A DNA stretch of 64,000 bases from Robiginitalea aurantiaca (GCF_030380815.1 NZ_JAUDUY010000006.1:1-64000), one strand, 5' to 3'; positions 27,042 to 36,452 are shown, counted from the first letter of the stretch. Notes: generated by a model from the letters alone, not told the origin. Numbers and translations are program-made.

Positions 27042-28520
27042 ATGTCCAAATCCAGCGGGAAGAAGTACCGGCAAGACGAGCACATAGTAGAAAACGTAGA
27101 ATTATCCATTTATGAAGCGCTGATTCCCGTATTCGCCCTTATCGGGATGCTGGCCTACAACGTATATGTATTTGGTGACGACGCCATTAGTGGCTCCAAT
27201 CAGTTTATACTGTTAATGGGAGGAGCCGTGGCAGCGATTGTTGGTTTCTATAATAAAGTGACCTTCAAACAAATGCTGGCAGAGGTTGCCGAAAACGTAA
27301 AATCCACAACAGGAGCGCTGTTAATTCTCCTTATGGTAGGCGCACTTGCGGGAACCTGGTTGATCAGCGGGATTATTCCGGCAATGATCTATTACGGCCT
27401 TCAGATCCTCAATCCAACCATCTTTCTGGGCGCATGTGTGGTGATTAGCGCCATTATTTCTATCGCCACGGGAAGCAGCTGGACTACTTCCGCTACTGTC
27501 GGGATTGCACTTGTCGGGATTGGTGAGGCCTTGGGGATTTCATTGGGAATGACTGCCGGCGCCATACTATCCGGCGCCTACTTCGGAGATAAAATGTCCC
27601 CTTTAAGTGACACCACAAACCTCGCCCCTGCCATGGCAGGTGGTGAGCTTTTCAGTCATATCCGGTATATGACCTATACCACCATTCCGACAATATTGAT
27701 TACCCTGCTGGTCTTTATTATAATAGGGTTTTCATTGGAAACCTCTGGAAATGCCGATACGGAGGGGATTCTTGCTTCTATTGAAGAGGCGTTTAATATT
27801 ACCCCCTGGCTTTTTCTAGTGCCATTGGCGGTTATTGTAATGATCATTCGGAAGACACCCCCACTGGTTGCCCTGCTTATCGGGACCTTACTCGGGGGAG
27901 TTTTTGCGCTCTTCTTTCAGCCCGGGGTTGTGGCCGGGATCACCGGGGCAGATACCCTGAATTTTGAATCCGGATATAAGGGTATCCTGAATTCCATAAC
28001 AATTTCAACAGCCATTGAAACCGACAATGCAGCCCTTAATGCCCTCTTTACTGCCAAAGGAATGACCGGCATGCTGGGCACCATATGGCTAATCGTATGT
28101 GCTATGGTATTCGGGGGTGTTATGGATGGCATCGGCGCCCTGTCCAGGATTACCAAGGCACTTTTAAGCATGGCCAAGTCCACATTCAGTCTTTTTGCGA
28201 GTACTGTGGGAAGTTGCCTGGCATTAAACATTACCGCCTCCGACCAGTATCTGGCGATTGTCGTACCCGGTAAAATGTTTGCCAAGGCATACGAGGACCG
28301 CGGGCTGGCACCAGAAAACCTCAGTCGAACCCTCGAGGATTCGGGCACCGTAACTTCCGTACTCATACCCTGGAATACCTGTGGCGCCTACCACAGTGGG
28401 GTTTTAGGCGTCCCCGTGGCAGATTATTTCTTTTTTGCGATATTCAATTGGCTGAGTCCTATGATGACCTTATTCTTCGCAGCCCTCGGCATTAAAATCA
28501 AAAAATTAGCGACTGGATAG
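27042..28520 (+). CDS. NhaC-family antiporter/transporter
   Basis: A 492-residue inner-membrane protein with about 11-12 hydrophobic segments. Family motifs include I-S-A-I-I-S-I-A-T-G-S-S-W-T-T, G-A-Y-F-G-D-K-M-S-P-L-S-D-T-T-N-L and E-D-S-G-T-V-T-S-V-L-I-P-W-N-T-C. Members exchange Na+ for H+, and some exchange organic anions such as malate/lactate. It starts 70 bases after the methionine-gamma-lyase-like gene on the same strand. I infer that it exports or exchanges ions linked to that catabolism, but the substrate is not visible in the sequence. Confidence 0.88.
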   Translation: MSKSSGKKYRQDEHIVENVELSIYEALIPVFALIGMLAYNVYVFGDDAISGSNQFILLMGGAVAAIVGFYNKVTFKQMLAEVAENVKSTTGALLILLMVGALAGTWLISGIIPAMIYYGLQILNPTIFLGACVVISAIISIATGSSWTTSATVGIALVGIGEALGISLGMTAGAILSGAYFGDKMSPLSDTTNLAPAMAGGELFSHIRYMTYTTIPTILITLLVFIIIGFSLETSGNADTEGILASIEEAFNITPWLFLVPLAVIVMIIRKTPPLVALLIGTLLGGVFALFFQPGVVAGITGADTLNFESGYKGILNSITISTAIETDNAALNALFTAKGMTGMLGTIWLIVCAMVFGGVMDGIGALSRITKALLSMAKSTFSLFASTVGSCLALNITASDQYLAIVVPGKMFAKAYEDRGLAPENLSRTLEDSGTVTSVLIPWNTCGAYHSGVLGVPVADYFFFAIFNWLSPMMTLFFAALGIKIKKLATG

Positions 28521-28604
28521 GGATCCTTTGTTCCGGATATAGCGCGATGGTTACAATTCCTTAGGAATCGCCTGGAAATTCCCTAAAGCAAAGCTTCAAT
28601 TTTT

Positions 28605-28612
28605 TATTTTTG
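28605..28612 (+). promoter_or_regulatory. Candidate Bacteroidota -7 box for tpx
   Basis: TATTTTTG matches TANNTTTG and ends 17 bases before the tpx start codon. I see no good TTG -33 element at the usual distance, so the call rests on the -7 box and its position. Confidence 0.35.
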
Positions 28613-28629
28613 CTAAAACCTAAATTACT

Positions 28630-29136
28630 ATGACTAAGATAAGCTTGGGAGGTAAGACCGTTCACACATTGGGCAACTTACCAGAAAAGGGCACAGAAGC
28701 CCCGGATGTAGAGTTGGTAGACAGCCGTTTGGGCCGAAGACACATTAGCGACTTCAGAGGACAGAAGGTCCTGATGAATATTTTCCCCAGCGTCAACACC
28801 GGCGTCTGCTCCAATTCTGTTCGAAAATTTAATGAGGAGGCGGCAGCCCTTTCGAATACCAAAGTACTCTGTATCTCAAAGGACCTTCCTTTTTCTCAGG
28901 ATCAATTTTGCGCCGCTGAGGGAATCGAAAATGTCGTTATGCTATCCGATTATCGGGATGGCCGTTTTGGGGTAGCCTATAACCTCACTATGACCGATGG
29001 TGGTTTTGAAGCCTTATTGTCCCGTTCCGTTATCGTACTCGATGAAAACGGCAAAGTAATCTATACCGAACAGGTCCCGGAAATCGGACAGGAGCCAAAT
29101 TACACCGCAGCACTGGAGGCTCTTCAAAATGCCTGA
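28630..29136 (+). CDS. tpx: Thiol peroxidase (atypical 2-Cys peroxiredoxin)
   Basis: Tpx reduces hydrogen peroxide and alkyl peroxides with electrons from thioredoxin. The peroxidatic cysteine sits in S-V-N-T-G-V-C-S-N-S and the resolving cysteine in S-Q-D-Q-F-C-A-A-E-G, as in the Tpx group. The N-terminal K-G-T-E-A-P-D segment and the length of 168 residues also fit. It is cytoplasmic. Its last 8 bases overlap the start of dgkA, so the two are translated together. Confidence 0.95.
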   Translation: MTKISLGGKTVHTLGNLPEKGTEAPDVELVDSRLGRRHISDFRGQKVLMNIFPSVNTGVCSNSVRKFNEEAAALSNTKVLCISKDLPFSQDQFCAAEGIENVVMLSDYRDGRFGVAYNLTMTDGGFEALLSRSVIVLDENGKVIYTEQVPEIGQEPNYTAALEALQNA

Positions 29137-29497
29137 ACCCTCCTATATCCGCAACCGAATCCGAAGTATTGGCTTCGCAGCTAAAGGCGCATGGATACTC
29201 CTTAGAACTGAAGGAAGTATACAGGTTCAGTTCGTTGTAGCAATATTGGTCTGTATCGCAGGCTGGTATTGCGAAATAAGCCGCATGGAGTGGATTTGTC
29301 AATTACTTGCAATCGGAATGGTTATGGGCCTTGAAGGAATAAATACAGCCATAGAAGCCCTCTCGGACTACGTTCAGCCCGAGCGGGATTCAAGGATCGG
29401 TCACATTAAGGATATTTCTGCAGGAGCAGTGCTCATTGCAGCTGTGGTGGCGGGTATTGTGGGACTCATCATTTATCTCCCCAGGATTTTTAGCTGA
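29129..29497 (+). CDS. dgkA: Diacylglycerol/undecaprenol kinase (DgkA family)
   Basis: A small integral membrane kinase that phosphorylates diacylglycerol or, in many Gram-positive-type relatives, undecaprenol. It has three hydrophobic helices and the active-site motifs M-G-L-E-G-I-N-T-A-I-E and H-I-K-D-I-S-A-G-A-V. The start overlaps the tpx stop by 8 bases. At 122 residues it has the usual length. It lies upstream of ftsK in the same direction. Confidence 0.92.
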   Translation: MPEPSYIRNRIRSIGFAAKGAWILLRTEGSIQVQFVVAILVCIAGWYCEISRMEWICQLLAIGMVMGLEGINTAIEALSDYVQPERDSRIGHIKDISAGAVLIAAVVAGIVGLIIYLPRIFS

Positions 29498-29520
29498 TCA
29501 GAGGGGGGTTGCTTCCCCTG

Positions 29521-29528
29521 TAAATTTG
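29521..29528 (+). promoter_or_regulatory. Candidate -7 box for ftsK operon
   Basis: TAAATTTG fits TANNTTTG and lies 30 bases before the ftsK start, in the 61-base gap after dgkA. The only nearby TTG is too close (9 bases) to be a normal -33 element. Confidence 0.3.
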
Positions 29529-29558
29529 TAATTTAGCCGCGTTGTCAAAAACAACCGC

Positions 29559-31919
29559 ATGGCCAAAACAAAACGCAAAACTTCGGCCTCCAGGAAACGG
29601 AAGCCCCGCGGCATATCCAGGCAAAACAAGATAATCCTTGGCAGCCTGCTGATCCTGCTCAGTCTTGCCCTATTTTTTAGCTTCGTATCTTTTTTCTTCA
29701 CATGGCAGGAGGACCAGAGCCTCCTGACTGAATTTGCCAATCGGGATAAATCAGCCGAAAACCTGCTGAACAAGTTCGGAGCGGCGATTAGTCATTTTTT
29801 TATGTATAAAGGATTCGGCCTCGCTTCCTTTATCCTGCCTGGGCTTATTTGTATTTCGGGTATCTATTTATTTCTGGGAATTAAGGCCAAGGGCCTGCTT
29901 TCCAAATGGATCTGGGGGCTGGTGCTCCTTATTTGGTTTTCAATCGCCTTCGGCTTTTTTGCGGTACAAAAGCCTTTATTAGGTGGACAGGTCGGCTATG
30001 AAATGAATTTGTTCCTACAGGATTATGCAGGAAAAATAGGAGTGCTCCTGCTCCTGCTCCTCGGTCTGGTTATCATATTGGTTCGCCTATTCGACTTTTC
30101 TCCGGAGCGGGTTGCCAAAGGGTTTTCAGGATTGGGGTCCCTGGTGCCAAGTCGGTCCCCTGTGGTGGAAGATCCTCAGGGATACGGTAGCCTTGAGCTG
30201 GATCCCATCATGGATAAAGAGGAAGCTCCTGCTACTGCAGACCTCTACACCCATAAAAAAGACATCCCTGTAGTCGAAGAGGAAACTGAAGCTGAGATTC
30301 AGGTTGTTACCCCAGAAGTAGCGGAAATCGAAATGGAGGTCGCGCCGGGGACCATTGAGCCTGAAGAGACTGACGCCCTTGCCGATAAACTGGTTGAGGA
30401 TTTCGGGGAATTCGACCCCACGCTTGAACTTCCGAAGTATAAATTCCCCCATCTGGACCTCCTGGATTCTCATGGTGCCAGTGGCGGAATAACCATAAAC
30501 CAGGAAGAACTAGAGGAGAATAAGAATAAAATCGTCAATACCCTTAAGAACTATAAAATCGGGATTGCCCAGATTAAGGCTACCATTGGCCCCACGGTGA
30601 CCCTTTATGAAATTGTACCGGAAGCTGGGGTTCGGATTTCGAAAATAAAGAACCTCGAGGATGATATTGCACTTTCCCTGGCAGCTCTGGGAATACGGAT
30701 TATCGCCCCCATTCCGGGTAAAGGGACCATAGGTATTGAGGTCCCGAATAAAAAGCCCACAGTGGTTTCTATGCGATCTGTGATTGCCTCCAAGAAATTC
30801 CAGAATGCCGAGATGCAGCTTCCCATTGCTTTCGGTAAAACGATCAGCAATGAAACTTTTGTGGTGGATCTGGCAAAAATGCCACACCTTTTAATGGCCG
30901 GCGCTACAGGGCAGGGGAAGTCGGTTGGACTCAATGCCATTCTCTCATCCCTTTTGTACAAAAAACACCCGGCTGAAGTAAAGTTTATCCTTGTAGATCC
31001 CAAAAAAGTGGAACTCACCCTCTACAATAAAATTGAGCGGCATTTTCTGGCGAAACTTCCCGACAGTGAGGAGGCGATCATAACGGATAACACAAAGGTA
31101 ATTCACACCCTGAATTCTCTTTGCATTGAAATGGACAACCGCTACGAATTACTCAAAGCGGCGATGGTGCGGAATATCAAGGAATACAATGAAAAGTTTA
31201 AGGGAAGGAAACTGAATCCGAACGACGGACACCGCTTCCTTCCCTACATTGTCCTGGTTATTGATGAATTTGCGGACCTGATAATGTCTGCGGGTAAAGA
31301 GGTTGAAACGCCAATTGCACGCCTGGCCCAGCTGGCAAGGGCAATTGGAATCCATTTGGTTATCGCCACCCAACGCCCCTCTGTCAACGTGATTACAGGT
31401 CTGATAAAAGCGAATTTCCCGGCCCGGATTGCGTTTAGGGTTACCTCCAAAATCGATTCCCGAACCATCCTGGACACAGCGGGTGCAGACCAACTGATTG
31501 GGCGGGGCGATATGCTCTATACCCAGGGGAATGAGATTATTCGCCTTCAATGCGCCTTTGTGGATACGCCGGAAGTAGCTAAAATCACTGAGTACATCGG
31601 GTCGCAGCGCGCATACCCGGATGCCCACTTATTACCTGAGTATATAGGCGAAGACTCTGGCACAGGAATTGATTACAGCATTGAAGAACGGGACGCCCTG
31701 TTCCGGGATGCAGCAGAGGTCATTGTAATCGCCCAGCAAGGGTCGGCCTCCCTGATTCAACGTAAATTGAAATTGGGATATAATCGGGCCGGACGCATTA
31801 TTGATCAATTGGAAGCAGCAGGTATCGTAGGGCCTTTTGAAGGTAGTAAAGCGAGACAGGTTCTCGTCTCGGATCTGGCCGCTCTGAATGAATTGCTAAA
31901 CAACGAAACACAAGGATAA
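29559..31919 (+). CDS. ftsK: DNA translocase FtsK/SpoIIIE
   Basis: FtsK pumps chromosomal DNA through the closing septum and helps resolve dimers. The protein has a basic N-terminus, four membrane helices within about 25-175, an acidic linker (about 200-300), the motor domain with Walker A G-A-T-G-Q-G-K-S (near 447) and Walker B V-I-D-E-F-A-D-L (near 566), then the C-terminal gamma winged-helix domain (Y-N-R-A-G-R-I-I-D-Q-L-E). The linker is short compared with the E. coli protein, as is normal for Bacteroidota (786 aa). lolA follows after 1 base. Confidence 0.96.
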   Translation: MAKTKRKTSASRKRKPRGISRQNKIILGSLLILLSLALFFSFVSFFFTWQEDQSLLTEFANRDKSAENLLNKFGAAISHFFMYKGFGLASFILPGLICISGIYLFLGIKAKGLLSKWIWGLVLLIWFSIAFGFFAVQKPLLGGQVGYEMNLFLQDYAGKIGVLLLLLLGLVIILVRLFDFSPERVAKGFSGLGSLVPSRSPVVEDPQGYGSLELDPIMDKEEAPATADLYTHKKDIPVVEEETEAEIQVVTPEVAEIEMEVAPGTIEPEETDALADKLVEDFGEFDPTLELPKYKFPHLDLLDSHGASGGITINQEELEENKNKIVNTLKNYKIGIAQIKATIGPTVTLYEIVPEAGVRISKIKNLEDDIALSLAALGIRIIAPIPGKGTIGIEVPNKKPTVVSMRSVIASKKFQNAEMQLPIAFGKTISNETFVVDLAKMPHLLMAGATGQGKSVGLNAILSSLLYKKHPAEVKFILVDPKKVELTLYNKIERHFLAKLPDSEEAIITDNTKVIHTLNSLCIEMDNRYELLKAAMVRNIKEYNEKFKGRKLNPNDGHRFLPYIVLVIDEFADLIMSAGKEVETPIARLAQLARAIGIHLVIATQRPSVNVITGLIKANFPARIAFRVTSKIDSRTILDTAGADQLIGRGDMLYTQGNEIIRLQCAFVDTPEVAKITEYIGSQRAYPDAHLLPEYIGEDSGTGIDYSIEERDALFRDAAEVIVIAQQGSASLIQRKLKLGYNRAGRIIDQLEAAGIVGPFEGSKARQVLVSDLAALNELLNNETQG

Positions 31920-31920
31920 G

Positions 31921-32568
31921 ATGAAAATCAGAAATGTATTGATACTGCTGCTGTGCTGTTCCCTGGGTGTATTGCATTCACAGGACGCAACGAAGGCCAA
32001 AAACCTGCTGGACGAGGTCTATGAAAAAGTACAGGGTTATGACAACATCGTGGTAGATTTTAAATTCGACCTTTATAACAGTGAGGCCGATGTGCGTCAG
32101 GAAACCCGTGGAAATGTAACACTTAACGGAGAAAAGTACTACCTGAATTATATGGGGGCGGAACAGTTATACGACGGTCAGAAGGTGTATACCATCGTCC
32201 CGGAAAACGAGGAAATTACCATTGAGGATAAATCTTCCGAGAACGGAACCGTGAGCCCTTCCAAAATGCTCACCTTCTACAGGGAAGGCCATAGTTTTGA
32301 CTGGGACATCCTGCAGGATGTGCAGGGTCGGAAAATCCAGTTTGTCAAATTAACACCCATCGATACGAATTCAGAGGTAGCCTCGATTCTTCTCGGTATC
32401 GACGTGGAGACACGGCACATTTACAAGCTTATTGAAACCGGGAAAAATGGGACGAGAACGACCATTACGGTAAATTCATTTAAAACAGACCAACCCCTGC
32501 CGAAAACACTTTTTACCTTCGACGAGAAAAAGTATACGGACGAAGGATACTATATTATTAGGAATTAA
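31921..32568 (+). CDS. lolA: Outer-membrane lipoprotein carrier LolA
   Basis: LolA carries lipoproteins from the inner-membrane LolCDE complex across the periplasm. A signal peptide spans residues 1-20 (V-L-H-S-Q). The rest is a half-barrel of antiparallel strands with family segments such as F-D-L-Y-N-S and T-R-G-N-V-T-L-N-G-E-K-Y-Y. Length is normal at 215 residues. It is placed 1 base after ftsK and 4 bases before lptF/G, so it is part of the same transcript. Confidence 0.9.
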   Translation: MKIRNVLILLLCCSLGVLHSQDATKAKNLLDEVYEKVQGYDNIVVDFKFDLYNSEADVRQETRGNVTLNGEKYYLNYMGAEQLYDGQKVYTIVPENEEITIEDKSSENGTVSPSKMLTFYREGHSFDWDILQDVQGRKIQFVKLTPIDTNSEVASILLGIDVETRHIYKLIETGKNGTRTTITVNSFKTDQPLPKTLFTFDEKKYTDEGYYIIRN

Positions 32569-32572
32569 GATT

Positions 32573-34111
32573 TTGCGAATCCTCGATCGATACATCCTGA
32601 AGAGGTTTCTGATGAACTTTTTCAGTTCGTTTATCATTCTGATGTTCATTTTTATTTTCCAGACCATCTGGTTATTTATCGATGATCTGGCAGGGAAAGG
32701 CCTGGATTTTATAATCATCGGCAAGTTCCTTTTTTACCTGCTCCCCAATCTCACTGAAAAAGTATTACCACTTACGGTTCTGCTTTCCTCAATTCTCACC
32801 TTTGGCTCCCTGGCTGAAAATTACGAGTTTGCTGCGATGAAGGCCTCTGGCATTTCACTCCAAAGGGCCATGCTATACCTAATCGTTTTTGTGGTATTCC
32901 TCGGTGGCGTTACCTTTTATTTTGCCAATACGGTTATCCCCATTTCCGAACAAAAAATTTACAACCTCAGACGCAATATTGCCACGATGAAACCCGCGGC
33001 AGTTATCGTGGAAGGAGTCTTTAGTGATTTTGAAGGCCGTAACATCAAAGTGGCCCGGAAGTATGGGGAAAATGATCGTTTTCTCGAGGATGTAATCATT
33101 CATATGAAATCGGGACTTCAGCGAAACACTACCGTTATCCGCGCGCGCAAGGGGGAGTTGGTCAGTGGGGAAGGTTCTGATATTATCCAACTCAAACTTA
33201 TCGACGGGCATTACTATGAAGAACACATTCAGAAGTCAGGTACCGCAGGGAATGCCCATCCCTTCACAAAGGCAAATTTCGATACCTATATTATGAACAT
33301 CGAGATTCCGGATAACCTGGAGGATCTTGAAGCCGATCGGAATGTGGAAACCGACAAAATGAAAAATGTCGGACGTTTGATAAAAGATATCGATTCCATT
33401 GCCGAACACAACCAGAACCTGATAGAAGCATTTTCCAGTAGCATCACCTCCAGGATCGGAGCCTATCCCATAAGGGACCGGGATAGTGTACCCACCCCCG
33501 CGGACTCCTTGCTCAAAATCCCTGATTCCACCAGAACACTCAACATAACCCAGATTTCGGAGCGCGCTTTGGATTCTGCTACTGCCAAAAGGAAACCTAA
33601 ACGCACGTACGTACCCGGAGATCCGCTTAGCCCTTTTAAGACCTGGGAACAGGGCCAGGTTCTCGACGCCTCAAAAAATGCCGTCAGGAATCTCCTGAAT
33701 TCCGTCCGGGGCAAAGGAGATGATCTCGAGTTGAGCTACAAGCGGTACAATATGCACATCCTGAGTTTGCACAAGAAATTTGCGCTAGCCTTTTCCTGCA
33801 TCATTCTCTTTTTTGTGGGTGCCCCTTTAGGTGCCATTATTCGAAAGGGAGGATTGGGATTGCCTATGGTTATTGCGATTGTACTGTTTCTGGCCTATTA
33901 TTTCTTCGGGGTGTTTTCAGGTAATTACGCCAAAGAGGGAAATATACATCCCATCCTGGGAGCCTGGATGCCGACCCTGATCATGCTCCCGCTGGGGATT
34001 TGGCTGACGCGTCGCGCAACCGCCGACAGAGGCCTGATGAGCTTCGGTCATTTTATCGATTTTATAAAAGAACGTTTTACCCGCGCTAAAAAAGAGCCGG
34101 CAACTGAATAA
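32573..34111 (+). CDS. LptF/LptG-family LPS export permease
   Basis: This inner-membrane permease of the Lpt machine extracts LPS and hands it to the periplasmic bridge. It starts with TTG at 32573, giving the typical I-L-D-R-Y-I-L-K-R-F-L start; the first downstream ATG would remove that helix. Three N-terminal membrane helices, a periplasmic jellyroll, a long polar insert (about 250-400, not found in proteobacterial LptF) and three C-terminal helices (G-A-P-L-G-A-I-I-R-K-G-G) are visible. At 512 residues it is long, as is usual for Bacteroidota homologues. It follows lolA by 4 bases and precedes ribB by 4 bases. Confidence 0.9.
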   Translation: MRILDRYILKRFLMNFFSSFIILMFIFIFQTIWLFIDDLAGKGLDFIIIGKFLFYLLPNLTEKVLPLTVLLSSILTFGSLAENYEFAAMKASGISLQRAMLYLIVFVVFLGGVTFYFANTVIPISEQKIYNLRRNIATMKPAAVIVEGVFSDFEGRNIKVARKYGENDRFLEDVIIHMKSGLQRNTTVIRARKGELVSGEGSDIIQLKLIDGHYYEEHIQKSGTAGNAHPFTKANFDTYIMNIEIPDNLEDLEADRNVETDKMKNVGRLIKDIDSIAEHNQNLIEAFSSSITSRIGAYPIRDRDSVPTPADSLLKIPDSTRTLNITQISERALDSATAKRKPKRTYVPGDPLSPFKTWEQGQVLDASKNAVRNLLNSVRGKGDDLELSYKRYNMHILSLHKKFALAFSCIILFFVGAPLGAIIRKGGLGLPMVIAIVLFLAYYFFGVFSGNYAKEGNIHPILGAWMPTLIMLPLGIWLTRRATADRGLMSFGHFIDFIKERFTRAKKEPATE

Positions 34112-34115
34112 AAGA

Positions 34116-35246
34116 ATGAAGACCAAATTAAAACTCGATTCCATTGAATCTGCCATAGAAGATATCCGGCTAGGGAAGGTAATCATTGTAGTGGATGATG
34201 AAAACCGCGAAAACGAAGGGGATTTTATTGCCGCCGCCGAAATGGTAAGCCCGGAGATGATCAACTTTATGGCCACCCATGGAAGGGGCCTTATTTGTGC
34301 CCCATTGACCGAGGAACGCTGTGCGGAACTGGATTTAAATATGATGGTGGAGAACAACACCGTCCTGCACCACACCCAGTTTACGGTATCTGTCGATCTT
34401 ATCGGACAGGGCTGCACAACCGGGATTTCGGTCCACGATCGTGCCAAAACAATTAAAGCCCTAGTCGATCCGGAAACACGCCCGGGTGCGCTTGGGCGCC
34501 CGGGCCACATCTTCCCGCTAAGGGCCAAAAACGGAGGCGTCCTGAGGAGGACCGGGCATACCGAGGCCGCGGTTGATTTTGCGCGCCTGGCCGGCTTTGC
34601 CCCGGCCGGTATTTTGGTTGAAATCCTCAATGAAGACGGGACGATGGCCAGATTACCACAATTACAGGAAGTCGCTCGAAAATTCGATTTAAAACTGGTC
34701 TCCATAGAGGATTTGGTGGCCTATCGCATGCAGCACGACAGCCTGATCCATAAAAAAGAATCCTTTGACTTGGAAACCCGATTCGGGAAGTTTCACCTCC
34801 ACGCCTATCAGCAAACCACCAATGATCAGATTCACATTGCCCTGACAAAAGGAAGCTGGAACGCAGGGGAACCGGTACTTACACGGATAAACTCAACCCT
34901 GGTCAACAACGACATCCTGGGAACACTGACCAATGACGCAGAAAAAAAATTGGACGATATGTTCCGCGCCCTTAATGATGAGGGGAAAGGGGCCATTGTA
35001 TTTATCAACCAGCAAAGTGAATCCTTTAACCTGCTGCAACGCCTGAAAGGGCTTAAGGAAAACCAGGCAAAAGGCATCATGAAAGCCCCGGGTATTCCAA
35101 TGGATAACAAGGATTTCGGTATAGGTGCACAAATACTGCACGACCTGCGTATCCACAAAATGCGCCTGATGACCAATAGTACGCAAACCAAGCGGGTGGG
35201 AATCGTGGGTTATGGCCTGGAAATCATCGATTACGTCCCGTATTAG
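34116..35246 (+). CDS. ribB: 3,4-dihydroxy-2-butanone-4-phosphate synthase with degenerate GTP cyclohydrolase II-like half
   Basis: RibB converts ribulose 5-phosphate to the four-carbon unit of riboflavin. The N-terminal half (about 1-205) has its motifs intact: V-D-D-E-N-R-E-N-E-G-D-F, the H-G-R-G-L-I-C segment and the C-T-T-G-I-S-V-H-D-R-A loop. The C-terminal half resembles RibA, but where active GTP cyclohydrolase II has a three-Cys zinc site in a C-x-T-G-D...R-C-D-C-G context, this protein reads L-V-N-N-D-I-L-G-T-L-T-N-D-A with no cysteine. I expect no GTP cyclohydrolase activity. It is the last gene of the ftsK run, and its stop overlaps the convergent transaminase gene by 4 bases. Confidence 0.9.
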   Translation: MKTKLKLDSIESAIEDIRLGKVIIVVDDENRENEGDFIAAAEMVSPEMINFMATHGRGLICAPLTEERCAELDLNMMVENNTVLHHTQFTVSVDLIGQGCTTGISVHDRAKTIKALVDPETRPGALGRPGHIFPLRAKNGGVLRRTGHTEAAVDFARLAGFAPAGILVEILNEDGTMARLPQLQEVARKFDLKLVSIEDLVAYRMQHDSLIHKKESFDLETRFGKFHLHAYQQTTNDQIHIALTKGSWNAGEPVLTRINSTLVNNDILGTLTNDAEKKLDDMFRALNDEGKGAIVFINQQSESFNLLQRLKGLKENQAKGIMKAPGIPMDNKDFGIGAQILHDLRIHKMRLMTNSTQTKRVGIVGYGLEIIDYVPY

Positions 35247-36439
35247 GCCAGCACTTTCGAGATCACATCGCTTAAGGTACGGCAGCGGGATTCCAGTTCC
35301 GTTTCATCCCAGGATAACTTGATCAGAACGGACAGGTTACGGCCCATCCAATGATCCGAAACCTCAAAAGATTGTGGATAACGCCTTTCAAACTGCGTCC
35401 TGAGTTCCTCAGGCAGCGAGGACAGGGATTTTAGTTGGTGAAGATGCTCCCATTTTCTGTGATAGTGCCAATTGTTATCATACCAGTAAAAAACGCCGTC
35501 AAAACCAGCTTCCCCTAAAGCCTTGGAAGCCTTGCGGGCACTTGCTTCATCAGGCATAAAGAAATTGAGAAAGGAGTAATTCTCAACGCCCCCTTCAGGA
35601 ACTTTCCGAAACGTAATACCGGAAATCCCATCCAGGCTGTTCCGCAGTCGGGTATAATGTGTTTTTTGAATCGCCAGGAATTCATCCAGACGGCTTAACT
35701 GAACAAGGCCAATAGCGGCATTTACTTCCCCGATGCGGTAATTGTATCCCAGGTGTGGATGGCCCTCAGCGCCCCGGTCCGTTCCTATATGATCGTGTCC
35801 GTGATCGCTAAAGGCGTGGGCCTTCTGGTAAACGGTTTCTGAATTTGTAATCAAACCGCCGCCTTCTCCACAGGTAATCGTCTTCACGTAGTCAAATGAA
35901 AAACACCCCATATGGCCAATACTCCCCAAGGGCTGTCCTTTGTAACTGCCTCCGATAGCCTGGCAGGCATCCTCCAGCAGTATCAGATCATGAGCTTCTG
36001 CGATTTGCTTTAGAGCACTCAGATCTGCCATGGAACCACACATATGAACAGGCATTATCACCCGGGTCTTAGGCGTGATGGCTTTCAAAACCGCATCGGG
36101 CTTTAAGGTAAGGGTATCGTCAATATCGCAAAGAACGGGTATGGCACCCACCGAAAGCACGGCTTCAAAACTGGCAACAAAGGTAAAGGTGGGAACGATG
36201 ACCTCATCCCCCGCCCCAACACCTGCGCTCGCAAGTGCGACAGTCAATGCGGCTGTACCACTGCTCACAAGGTGCGCATACCGGGTCTGCATGCGCTTTG
36301 CCAATGCGTGCTCCATTTCCTTGGCCATCCAGCGGCCATTGCGCATTCCGTCAAATCCATAGCGCATAAGCACTCCAGTCTCCAGGACTTCTCCAGCTGA
36401 TTTGCGTTCTGCGGCTCCAAAATATTCAAATCCGGGCAT
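35243..36439 (-). CDS. kdnA: DegT/DnrJ aminotransferase, KdnA-like (Kdo8N biosynthesis)
   Basis: A PLP-dependent sugar aminotransferase. Beyond the general DegT features (S-S-G-T-A-A-L-T, E-D-A-C-Q-A-I-G-G-S-Y, PLP lysine in F-S-F-D-Y-V-K near residue 184, then T-C-G-E-G-G-G), it has segments I recall from Shewanella KdnA: the start M-P-G-F-E-Y-F-G, D-H-G-H-D-H-I-G-T-D-R-G-A-E, and F-Y-W-Y-D-N-N-W-H-Y. KdnA makes 8-amino-8-deoxy-Kdo, which replaces Kdo in LPS. Its usual partner, the dehydrogenase KdnB, is not next to it. The assignment rests on remembered sequence; another DegT specificity is possible. Confidence 0.72.
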   Translation of the reverse strand: MPGFEYFGAAERKSAGEVLETGVLMRYGFDGMRNGRWMAKEMEHALAKRMQTRYAHLVSSGTAALTVALASAGVGAGDEVIVPTFTFVASFEAVLSVGAIPVLCDIDDTLTLKPDAVLKAITPKTRVIMPVHMCGSMADLSALKQIAEAHDLILLEDACQAIGGSYKGQPLGSIGHMGCFSFDYVKTITCGEGGGLITNSETVYQKAHAFSDHGHDHIGTDRGAEGHPHLGYNYRIGEVNAAIGLVQLSRLDEFLAIQKTHYTRLRNSLDGISGITFRKVPEGGVENYSFLNFFMPDEASARKASKALGEAGFDGVFYWYDNNWHYHRKWEHLHQLKSLSSLPEELRTQFERRYPQSFEVSDHWMGRNLSVLIKLSWDETELESRCRTLSDVISKVLA

Positions 36440-36452
36440 GAGTCAATTCAAG

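Noticed and set aside
33917-34705. Long open frame on the minus strand across lptF/G and ribB
   Set aside because: It is antisense to two well-identified genes and its protein has no signal, domain or family pattern.
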